From Drosophila miranda (lineage: Eukaryota > Arthropoda > Insecta > Diptera > Drosophilidae), in the NCBI RefSeq assembly GCF_003369915.1, contig NC_046675.1, positions 28,024,001-28,088,000 on the forward strand: a stretch of 64,000 nucleotides of DNA. The letters run 5' to 3'. Position numbers and translations under genes: made by a program. Numbering within the stretch: the stretch's first letter is position 1; each line of letters opens with the position of its first letter. This document shows positions 50,145 through 59,805 of the stretch, in pieces. The notes beneath the pieces are model-generated. The model had not been told where the DNA came from. It ran no database searches and saw only the letters and a program-made list of their open reading frames with translations.

Positions 50145-51312
50145 TTAATTTTCATTACGGTCTACACAATATTTTGCGATTGCAGATCGTATCTGTTCTG
50201 CTGACTGATTAAAGTCAGCAGAACTGTTGCTGGTATCGGGCTGTTCGCGCTGCTCATTTGTTGCAAGCTCCCAATTTTCATTAATCGCGCTGTTGTGCAT
50301 ATTTAATATATTGTGTAAAATACAACAGCTCATTATTATGGCGCTATTATTTTTGTGGTGGCTATCAAGACCTTTTCCGAATATTCGAAATCTGGCTTTT
50401 AAATGCCCAAATGCATTTTCCACCACTCGCCTAGCTTTGGAAAGGTTGTAGTTAAACGTGCGCTATTACAAAGAGGCGACTGTGGAAAACGGGTAAGGTT
50501 TCATCAGCTTTTTAGAAAACCTAAATGCCGAGTCCCCGATAAGCATTACAGGGACGTTTACTCCGCTTATTTCCTTGGCTTTCTCTTGGAGTAATGCCGA
50601 TGCTTCGATATGTTTTGCAAGGCTTGACTTCTGGTGTATCATCGAGTCATTGCACCTTCCTGCAGAGCCGATATTTACATATGTAAATCTGTATCTAAAA
50701 AGAATCGGATTTAAATAATTTAGGACATTAAACCAACTTGCTAAATACATATTTTTGTGCAAGATATTTGCATACCTATAAGTGCTCTGCAAAACTCGTG
50801 CAGGATATTACACACACTGTTTGGAGCTACACCGAAAAGCCTGCCAACTGTTCGGTACTCAGAGGACGAGCCCAAAGTGTATAGCGCAATGGCGATGCGC
50901 TTTTCCAAAGGAATTGCAGCTCGGCAGTTGGTGTCTTTCTTTCGCAGCACTTCAAGCCGATTCACTAAAATATCAAAGCAGGGCCTCTCCATTCGGAAAC
51001 TCTCTTTGAAAAACGCCTCGTTGTTTTCTGGTACATCTTTCTCCCAAAATGTCCCGAACCGCTTCTAAAACCATAAAATATGTCCTTGTACTTTAAACTA
51101 TGGTTGAAGTTAGTAGAAGTACTCACAAACGACCATAATCTTCCTGGCTTTTGTGTTTTTATGGCAGTCATCTGGGTCATCTCATCCTCGTCAATGTTAA
51201 AGTCATCATCGTCATCATCATTATTCATTGACAGCAACATTATTAGTTGGTGCAAGAAAATATTTTGCTGTTGAACCACAGCCGAAATAATTGCTATATC
51301 TTCATCATCCAT
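50145..51312 (-). pseudogene. Harbinger transposase (HARBI1-like), inactivated
   Basis: Exons about 51312-51127, 51064-50776 and 50694-50145. Recognisable parts are the N-terminal helix-turn-helix region (LGSSSEYRTVGRLFGVAPNS), the second part of the DDE domain (FTYVNIGSAGRCNDS, MLIGDSAFR) and the C-terminal NYNLSKARRVVENAFGHLKA block. The segment with the first catalytic Asp is missing between 50776 and 50694. Two adjacent in-frame stops occur at 50468-50463. The copy therefore cannot make an active enzyme. Confidence 0.8.
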
Positions 51313-51476
51313 TATAAGAACCAAGAATTAATAAATCTTCCGCGCAAATTTAATGAACTTGTTATTGGCATCAGCTGTTTTTGACGGATGGTGGATGGTG
51401 GCAGTGTGAATCGGAGTTTCACATCTGTCAAAAAATCCCACCATTCCCCCGGGATGGGCTCAGTGTGCAGAGCCTA

Positions 51477-51815
51477 TAAGTGGGTTAAGTTCGATATACG
51501 ATATATAATGGTATATTTTGTCAATTTCATCAATCTATTAAATTTCATTTTCAAGTTATATAGAAATCCAAAACACGCAAGTATTTAGAATAAACCAGTG
51601 AAGTAGAAAATTGATTCATCAATCGGATAAAATTATGTGGGCATGGCTAAATGTTCTATATAGCTGAGAATATTCCACGGAATATCAAAAACGAGAAAAT
51701 GTATAATATAACTTGAATTTGTCAGTATATTTTTGGTATATTTTGAAAATGCGACGGTATATTTGCGAGTGTCTGACCGTATTTCAGCGATAAAACCACT
51801 GTCACACTGACACCA
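51477..51815 (+). repeat. Dispersed promoter-associated repeat, copy 5, right part (glorund promoter)
   Basis: Starts AAGTGGGTTAAGTTCG after the Harbinger target duplication, then TTTGTCAATTTCATCAATCT, AAAATTATGTGGGCATGGCT, GAATATTCCACGGAATATCA, GTCAGTATATTTTTGGTATA, GACGGTATATTTG, ending in CTGTCACACTGA (51799-51810). Same direction as glorund. Confidence 0.75.
51799..51810 (+). promoter_or_regulatory. Motif 1 core promoter of glorund
   Basis: CTGTCACACTGA, a motif 1 variant, follows motif-6-like GGTATATTT sites (51732-51764). A noncoding first exon probably runs from about 51815 to 51923 (donor AAAAG|GTAAAC), with the acceptor TATTTGTAG before 52164. TSS and the noncoding exon are inferred. 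Confidence 0.55.
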
Positions 51816-52185
51816 ATCTTGACGCGTGCTCTGGCACTTTTTTGACGAAAAATAAATATTGAAAAGTGTTATTAAAGTAAAGTAAAGAAGGAATAAACTA
51901 TTTTTAAAGTGTAACACAAAAAGGTAAACTGATTTAGCAACTTTAAGTTGCATTTTTGGGGCATACGAATCGCGTGTATGTACATTTTGTGCAAAGATAC
52001 CATGCGCAAGAGGGTGCCTGCAAATCAAAATGGCGTACGCGGTGCAAAAAAAAAAAGCAGCTAGCGTCACAAGCAATAAAATCGCCGGCTGGAAAAACGC
52101 ATTTCCATTGTTTTATATTTGTCCATTGTTTTTGTTTGTACTAAAAAGTTGCCTTATTTGTAGTTTGCAAACAATTGACACTAAA

Positions 52186-55100
52186 ATGGCAAACGCTGAT
52201 GTGCAGTATAACTACGGCCAGCAGGACAACGGCGAGGACTACAATGATGATAGCAACCAGCAGGATGATGATGATCAGTACGAGGATAATGGCAATGATG
52301 GAGTGAATGTGAAGATTGAGAACGTGGGCGAAAGCCCAAAGTTTATACGCCTCCGCGGTCTTCCCTGGTCGGCAACGCACAAAGAGATCTTGGACTTTTT
52401 GGAGAATGTGAATGTCACCAATGCCTCGCAGGGCATTCATTTGGTGACGAGTCGTGTGGATGGCAAGAATACGGGCGAGGCCTATGTAGAAGTTGCAACC
52501 CAAGAGGACGTGGAGGAGGCACGAAAGTTGAACAAAGCCAGCATGGGACATCGCTATATTGAGGGTTTGTGTGAACCTTTGTTTTTTGGATGGTTGTGAC
52601 TGTACTTGTACATGTTGCAGCACCAAAGCCTGCGCTATGTGTGCTGGCAACTCCAGTGTCCAGTGCCGAAAATTTATCTTAATTTCTGTCATCTGGTATT
52701 CTTTTTAATTAGTCTTTACCGCAACGCCTAAAGAAGCCAAGGAGGCGATGAGGAAGATTGGCGGTCATGGGAATGCTTTCGTTGTAAAGCTGCGAGGACT
52801 GCCCTATGCCGTCACAGAACAGCAGATCGAGGAGTTCTTTACTGGTAAGTCTCGCTTTTTCGTCCTGTACATTTTCCTAGGCTCATCTAGCAAAGACAGT
52901 GTTTGACTGCACTACCACTTTTGTTTTTTTTTTCTCCGGCTGAAGCCGACGGGCGAGTCGACATTCCTTTTTTTGAACCTATTAATCGTATCAACTACAC
53001 TTCTCATACCAATTACACATACATTTATTTTCCGACAAATTGTAAATCTGTAAACCAATTCAATTGTGTTTACATCTATTTAGAGCTCAGCTCACAAAAG
53101 TGAAAGGATGTATTGGGTTTAGTCCGGCAAAGCATTTCCCACCTAATAAAGCAAACAATAATACTTGTTTAAAGTCGACGACCGAGTGTATGTGATCCAT
53201 GTCCGTGTGTCCGCTAAAATATTTTGAAGATTATAATTGCAAATTTTCATAGTCGGTTAGTAATACTATGTAATTCTTCTGAACCCAGGTTCTGGGAACA
53301 TTGTGGTCGGGGAATCTCTCGATTGCAGCATTCCCACATTGAACGGTTTTAACGAAACGGTTACGGTTGTCGATTTCAAACCTGCTAAACTTCAAGAACC
53401 GAACTATTAAAGAAAATCAAAACATGTATCGTATCAATCTCTCTGTATCGTATCTCTCTTATTTTGTATCTTAGTTTAACCTTGCATCATTATGTATATA
53501 AAAAATCTATATATTTGTATAAATCTTTGTTGGTTATCGTCATGGGCAGGGTTGGAAATCAAAACGGATCGGGAGGGCATACTTTTTGTTATGGACAGAA
53601 GGGGTCGAGCAACTGGGGAAGCTTTTGTTCAGTTCGAAAGCCAGGAAGACACTGAGCAAGCCTTGGGCCGAAATCGGGAAAAAATTGGGCACAGGTGGGT
53701 TCTTATGCATCATATCTACAACAACTACAACAACAAACCGGTGCTATAAAAGCATTCCAATGGTAAAATAACTTAAATACTCTTAGTTAAATATACAAAA
53801 GAACAAATAAAAAACATAACTTTTTCATGGAATATTCATACAAAACGTAAATATATCTATCATAAATAACCTCTATTTCAGTAGCAACCATTTTCTATGT
53901 GCGTTGCGCAAGCTATGGGTCTGGTTGGGCTTTTCAATCATGTTCAAGCGCCGAGATATGTGTGTTTCGATCAATCACAATAATACAATCACACGAATCG
54001 AGTGCTTTTGTTAATTTTAAACTGAAAATATAAAAAACTGTCTCAAAACGCATTTATTTATTTTGAAATGGCGTTGAATATTTACTTTCACTTTATGATT
54101 TTGTTGATTGGATAGTTAACCCTTAAAGAAACAACATGCCACCGACCCTAGCATAAGCACATCATTGTTGGGGCTCATTCTAATGTTCCCATGTTATTTT
54201 CTCGATTCTCGATTATATAGATACATTGAGATCTTCCGCAGCTCAATTGCTGAGATGAAGCGTGCCACAGGCAGCGGCGGAAGCTCTGGCGGACGCCCGG
54301 GCCCCTATGATATACGCGATCGCGGTGCCAATCGTGGAGGTAACGATTTCGGGGGAGGACGAAATGGTCAGTCAGCTAGCTGCATCTCTCTAGCCATAAT
54401 ATAGCCTATTTATATGTATATATTTGTAACCACAGACTGGGGTAACAATGGAAATTTCGGTGCTGGTGCCAACAACATGCTTGGCTTCAACAATCTCCCC
54501 AGTTTGATGAACTCTGGAAACTTTGGCAACAATCCCGGCGGTGGAAATGGTGGCGGTAATGGCGGAAACGGTGGAAATTTCGGACCAAATTCAGGACCGA
54601 GCAATTTTGGAAACTTTGGCGGGAACAGCGGAAACTCGAATTTCGGTGGAAACCTAGGTGGAAACGGCGGCGGTGGCAACAACGGCGGCGGTAACTTTGG
54701 GAACTTCGGGGGCAACAACGGAGCTGGTAATTTTGGAGGTAACAACAGCGGAGGAGGCTTCAACAGTGGCAGTAACTTCGGATCTCCAGTGGGCGGCAGC
54801 AACTTTGGCAATAACAACAATGGAGGATCCAATTTTGGTGGAAACAACGGAGGCGGCTTCAACAATGGTGGAAGTAACTTTGGCTCTGCAGTAGGCGGCG
54901 GCAACTTTGGCCCAATCGGTGGCGGTCGTAACAACAATAACGGCGGGAACTTTGGTAATAATTCCGGATTTGGAAATTTCGGAGCCAACAACGGCGGAAA
55001 CGGAGGAAACGGCAACTTTGGCGTAGCCAACAATGTCGGCTTCAATAACGGCAGCAACTTTGGCTCATCCCTGAGCGGAGGGGGCAACTTTGGCCCCATT

Positions 55101-55545
55101 GGCGGTGGCCGTGGAAGCGATGTGGAGTACTATACAATCCATATGCGAGGACTCCCGTATACTTCATTCGAAAATGATGTCTTCAAGGTTTGCATACTTT
55201 CATGTTCGCACTTCGCACCCGATCAATTTTGTTAAATGCATTTCGTTTTTCTTTCAGTTCTTCGAGCCTGTTAGGCCTGCTAATGTCCGTATAAACTACA
55301 ACAAGAAGGGTCTGCACAGCGGCACTGCTGATGCCTATTTCGACACCTACGAAGATTCCCAGATCGCCATGAAGCGCCATCGGGAACAAATGGGTTCGCG
55401 TTATATTGAGCTCTTCTACGACGGAAAGACACGAGGCGGTGCCAATGGAAATGGCGGTGGTGGCAATGGAAATGGAGATGGTGGCAACAATGGCGGTGGC
55501 GGTGGCGGCAACGGAGGTGGAGGAAACTTCTCTCGTCGCATCTGA
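52186..55545 (+). CDS. glo: Glorund, hnRNP F/H-type RNA-binding protein
   Basis: Six exons, 52186-52564, 52713-52844, 53550-53694, 54221-54366, 54436-55187 and 55258-55545, join to 613 aa. An acidic Asn/Asp/Gln-rich N-terminus is followed by three quasi-RRMs: FIRLRGLPWSATHKEI (about aa 46-126), FVVKLRGLPYAVTEQQI to EKIGHRYIEIF (about 143-222), and YTIHMRGLPYTSFENDVF to GSRYIELFYDG (about 503-585). Between qRRM2 and 3 lies a very long Gly/Asn/Phe-rich low-complexity stretch (about aa 275-500), and a Gly/Asn tail ends the protein. qRRMs bind G-tracts. Glorund represses nanos translation in oocytes and regulates splicing. A polyadenylation signal AATAAA lies at 55605-55610. It is slightly longer than the D. 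melanogaster protein as I remember it, through the low-complexity part. Confidence 0.93.
53289..53410 (+). other. Candidate alternative (truncating) exon in glorund intron 2
   Basis: After the acceptor AACCCAG at 53288, a frame in the phase of exon 2 encodes 39 residues (GSGNIVVGESLDCSIPTLNG then NETVTVVDFKP...) and ends at TAA 53408-53410. Used as a terminal or cassette exon it would truncate glorund after the start of qRRM2. Evidence is the acceptor, matching phase and amino-acid-like composition only. Confidence 0.35.
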
Positions 55546-55619
55546 GGCCCCTCCATCTGAGGGCTTGATTACATTAACTATAATGTAAGCGCAAGTATTT
55601 AATTAATAAACAAGGCGCA

Positions 55620-58600
55620 ACTATAAATCGCTAAGGCACCTTTGTATTCGTATAATACACTATCAAATAGATTTTACACAGCGACACACATTTTGGTAGT
55701 TCATTAAAAAACAAACCTTTCCATACCGATATCCAAGGCGTTTAAATAATTAAATAAAACAGAAAACATTGTATTTAAGAATTAATTTTCGATAAATTTC
55801 AATTATAATATCCTAAGCTTCAACTGTATTCTTATGTTTTGAGTGAATAAACATTAGTTTTTAAACAAAAGCGAAACAACGATAGAATTGTATTTAATAA
55901 CAGTGAAAGTATTCGAGAAAAAGAGGAATGGATAAGAGAGAATCCTGGCCATCGATTGGCATTTTGCGATGCACCATTTAATACTATATTTTCCAGTGCT
56001 GTCTATGGTTCTGCCCTTGAATAACATATTCTTTACGATTGCATAAATCAAGAACAGCGTTTTTTTTGTACATGGAAACCAAGACAATAGACAATAGCAA
56101 TCTTCCAATTATAAGCCAATGACAGGCCTCACATTTCACTTACCTTCAAGACAAATGTCAACATAGTATCTCTGATAGATAACCACTTGTCAATAAATTC
56201 TTGTTTATTTGTTGATCTAATGATCATGTTCATAATTAAACCAATAAAATGCTTGCTAAGAATAGCTACGTTGAATAGATAGTCGTTGCCTTAAGCGGGA
56301 TGTTGGGTCGTCTAAAGTTACGTATACTATAGTACATGTGCAAGTACATACATATGTAGTACCTGCGGTTTGGAAGATCTTTTTGAAAAGTACGACCACG
56401 TAAAACGATTTTGCGAGCAAGGCCCTTGCAGCCATAGGATGTGTCCAGTAGGATGTAAAAATCCTAAAAATGTGTAAGCCCGAAAGCTGTTTCTGTACAT
56501 TCCAGTCATTTTAGTCTCTCGTCTGTCTAATGCGCTAATGAATCAAACATGCTTTGATAATTTGTTTATTGCGATCACAGTTTAAATTTGGACAACAAGC
56601 GCAAAGGTGTTACTATGCGCTTCATAAAAGAGGGAGATACAAGTATGGATAGTAGACTGAAAATATAAATATTTTAGCTGTCTGGCCTAGTCGGCAAAGG
56701 GAGTGGAATGTTACATATGTATAGAATATGTAGATTTTTGAGCTCTATAAATCCCATTAAAACTCAAACTACTCAAACGTAAAGTTAGACTCACTCACAA
56801 TACGAGTAGTCCCCGTCCCCCCCTGTTCGCTGATTATACCGACACACAGATTTTTATTTCAGGCTATAAAGACCACGCAAATTGAGATAAGCATTTTGGA
56901 GTCGTGATTATTTCGAGCTCCCGTGCCGAACGGAACGGAATGGAAATCTGCCTCAGATTCGAAGCGGAAAACTCGTTACGTATGAATTGGAAAGATCTTT
57001 AATGCAAATCAGCGACGACCATTGGAAAATTGTAATTATAGCCGTCATTATTCTTAACTGAACGCGGGAGTTACCCGATGGTGATAAGCGAGCTCCAAAC
57101 ACCTAGCCAAACACCCAGCGAGAATAAGCAGCACAGCAGCAGCGGCGACGGACGGCGCCAGTCAATGCCAGAGCGCGAAGCGGTCGCGTTGACATCGGAG
57201 CTGCTCTCTAATAATACATTGGAGAGATACTTATTTTGTTGCTTATACTCGTAGTACTAATTGTCGGGCCGTGCTAAAATTCTGTGGAACCTAAAATCAA
57301 AAACCGATGCAAACTGGAACATCCATCATCGGTGCCGTGTCAATCAGAAATCGAAAATCAGAAATTGAATCAATCTCAAATCGGCTGCGCGAATCATATG
57401 GCTGTGGCATGTGGATCGGAGGGAACCTGACGATCACAGCAAAAGTAAAACACGCGCTACAAGTGTGAGCAGGTGGAACGCAAAACAGGTGACGCTCGTG
57501 GGGGTGTGGAGTGGGGTGGGGGGAGCCGTTGTGGAGAGAAACGGAGGAGGTGTCTGTGTACTCATTATTCTCATTCGTATTCGTAAACGTATTTTTTTTG
57601 CATCTCTGTGCCATTTTAATTGATTTTGTAAAAAATTGTGTATATATAACGTAGTGTTATTACAGTAAAGATATACCTACGAATAATGACAGATACATCC
57701 ATGAAATACTAAATCTTTCTGTGATGTAATCTATACATAATATATGCATCCGAAAAGTACATATTTTTTATGAAATACGACAACACAATTAGCTTTTTAA
57801 ACTTATTGCTTAATCTTTTGTTGTGTTAGCAAAAAGTACTACATATTTTCATATATTTTTTTGTCAAACTTTGAGCTTTTTATAGTATAACTCGTAGGTA
57901 CATATATTCAACAGACAGGCCACAGTAAACGCTGCAGATGAGGTAAGAGAAGTGAAGAAGTGCTACTCGACAATTACTTTAGGTTTAGTCTTAACTCAAA
58001 GAGGTTGGCTTAAAATCCCCTTAAAAAATGAGTTCAAACTTCAGCAGGCCATCCACTTGTCTGATCGTGCCCCTTCAAAAGATTTGTCTTTCACATTATT
58101 ACGTTTCCTTATCAGCTAGAGCAAATATGTACATACATTATTAATATTTTCCTCGAGTGGCTTCAAAGATTCACTTCGTATTGCCATGACACAGAAACCG
58201 TGAAAAAAGTGATACAAGAAAGTTTATACATACATATATACTACATTAATAAGGGTTTATATTTATCAGGAAAGATCTATAGATCCCACTACTTAGATAG
58301 CCAGTAATGCCTATGGCCAGTAGCCAATGAAAACACAACACAGCCATCAAATAATTTGATAGTCGTTTAAAATGGTCATTAGCATTATCCATTTTTAGCA
58401 GATCAATAAAAATAAACAGAAAATATTTAAACAAATCCAAAAATGTATAGCGTTAAGAATTATGAGCTTAAACAAAATAACTTTGGCACTGACATCGGAA
58501 TTTGGAATTCGCAACCCGTAAATTTGTACAATCCCCCATCATAATACTGACTAGAGATTAACAAATTGTAATAAATCTTTAAAGTTCAGCCAAAAGTTGC

Positions 58601-59300
58601 TCAATGAAACTGGCTGGCTGGCAATTTATAAATAATAATAAAATCATAAATTATTCCGCCTACTGTTCCGCTCCTCCTGCACTGCACTGTGTCTTAGTCA
58701 GCCTCGATCCAACGATTACAGCCTTATCACGAGTATATACTCGTAGTGGCGTCTAATCGTTCAGTCGGAAGCTACTTGCTTTATTGTGGGGAAAATCAGA
58801 ACAAACATAAACCATGTTTTCATATTACTTGTACATTTCCTCCTCATTCCAGATCGGTTTCTCAGTGGCATTGCAAGTGATATCCCAAATATATTTTGAT
58901 AAGAATATAATTAACCTGTGAGACAGGTATTCCGATGTGCCATTGTTATGGTCGTTATTGCTGCTGTTAATTAAGCCTTCACACAGTTAAGTGCGCCACT
59001 TGAAATGTACACATGGCTATTGGCTATACAAAAAACCTCTTAAACACTCCCTTATCGCCAGTCGGATTCGGCCCAAAGGGTAGACAAGAGTAAAAAGTGA
59101 TTTCTACAGATAACACCAGAGAGCGGCAATGGTGGCCGGTAGCCGGTAGACGGTAGCGCGGTATCAGTAGAAGTTTCCCAGGCAACGGAGACGTCGTCGT
59201 CGTCGTCGTCGTCACAGTCGTTGGACAGCAGAAGTTACTGGTGCAACTGAAAGTACAAGATTCGTGAATCAACTCTGCACGCAGCAGAGCTCAGATCAGA
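55620..59300. other. Intergenic region between glorund and the ClC-a-like gene
   Basis: AT-rich, with no gene recognised. A 58-codon ATG ORF at 57078-57254 (start MVISELQTPSQTPSENKQ) lies in a GC-richer patch that could be a 5' exon of the downstream gene, but it lacks a donor I can trust. Short GT- and poly-purine tracts occur. Confidence 0.4.
59190..59212. repeat. GTC/CGT trinucleotide microsatellite in the 5' region of exon A
   Basis: About seven CGT repeats upstream of exon A. A simple sequence in the presumed promoter or 5' UTR region. Confidence 0.8.
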
Positions 59301-59601
59301 GCTCCATCAGTTGCCACCTACCCACCTACTCGTCGCCCGAGCTCGAGCCCTTGGATCTCGAAAGGAAGTCGATCTTGTGACTTCGCCATCATCGTGTACT
59401 GCAACACAAGTGCATTTTACATTGTGCTAATTGGACTTAATGTAGAAAAGAGCCCAAGAAATTTGCTTTTGCTCTTGCTTTTAAATTCAATTCATGTGAC
59501 GAATGTGATTCCATGGGCATTCACAAGTGACGAATGCTGAAAAAATTCAAAATTTAAGAGCTTTTCGTGCGTGGAAAGTCGAGAGATATAAGATATAAGA
59601 A

Positions 59602-59805
59602 ATGGCGAAAGTAAACAAAAACGAAAGCGAATCCCTGCTAGTCGCACCATCATCGGCCTCAGCCCGGATACACCACCCTGTGCGTACACATTCCAATGCG
59701 TCCTCGCTGTACTCAAATATGGGTCATCATCCTCACCATCGTGGAGAGCAGAGCCCCATGGTCGAGGGAGATATGGAAGAGGGTCTTGGCTACACCCACA
59801 CACTG
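59602..59805 (+). CDS. ClC-a: Alternative first coding exon A of a ClC-a-like chloride channel gene
   Basis: Encodes 68 residues, MAKVNKNESESLLVAPSSAS to MEEGLGYTHTL, and ends in phase 0 at a GTGAGT donor. The terminal GLGYTHTL resembles the start of the conserved ClC-2-type N-terminus, in which such a Tyr-x-x-Thr-Leu precedes MYGRYT. The remainder of the gene is beyond the right edge. ClC-a is a plasma-membrane voltage-gated chloride channel of epithelia and glia. The assignment rests on this short junction motif, so it is tentative. A GC-rich leader with an Inr-like CATCAGTTG at about 59306 lies upstream. Confidence 0.5.

Larger units (their letters stand above)
48779..51476 (+). mobile_element. 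PIF/Harbinger DNA transposon, decayed, 2698 bp
   Basis: Ends are TAGGCTCATCACACTGA (left) and the inverse of TAGGCTCTGCACACTGA (right), 15 of 17 identical. The element is flanked by the 3-bp direct repeat TAA (48776-48778 and 51477-51479), the target-site type of PIF/Harbinger. Removing it plus one TAA restores GGGGTTAAGTGGG, as in the uninterrupted copy at 44100-44120. Subterminal sequence ACCATCCACCATCC (48798-48811) is repeated in inverse at 51386-51399. It encodes the two proteins of the superfamily, a Myb-like protein (+) and a DDE transposase (-), both broken. Confidence 0.88.

Noticed and set aside
48785..51409. Shorter Harbinger boundaries TCACACTG...CAGTGTGA
   Set aside because: These inverse sequences match well, but no direct repeat flanks them. 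The outer ends have a TAA duplication and restore the empty site.
52030..52185. N-terminal extension of glorund from an upstream open frame
   Set aside because: Contains the pyrimidine-rich acceptor TATTTGTAG before 52164, and the poly-Lys/aromatic content looks intronic. The ATG at 52186 starts the conserved acidic N-terminus.
54410..55099. A 229-aa Pro/Leu-rich open frame on the minus strand
   Set aside because: It is the exact reverse of the Gly/Asn/Phe-rich glorund exon. The composition is forced by that strand, with no start context or family.
57078..57254. 58-codon ORF as a gene
   Set aside because: No splice sites, promoter or family. Kept only as a remark on the intergenic region.
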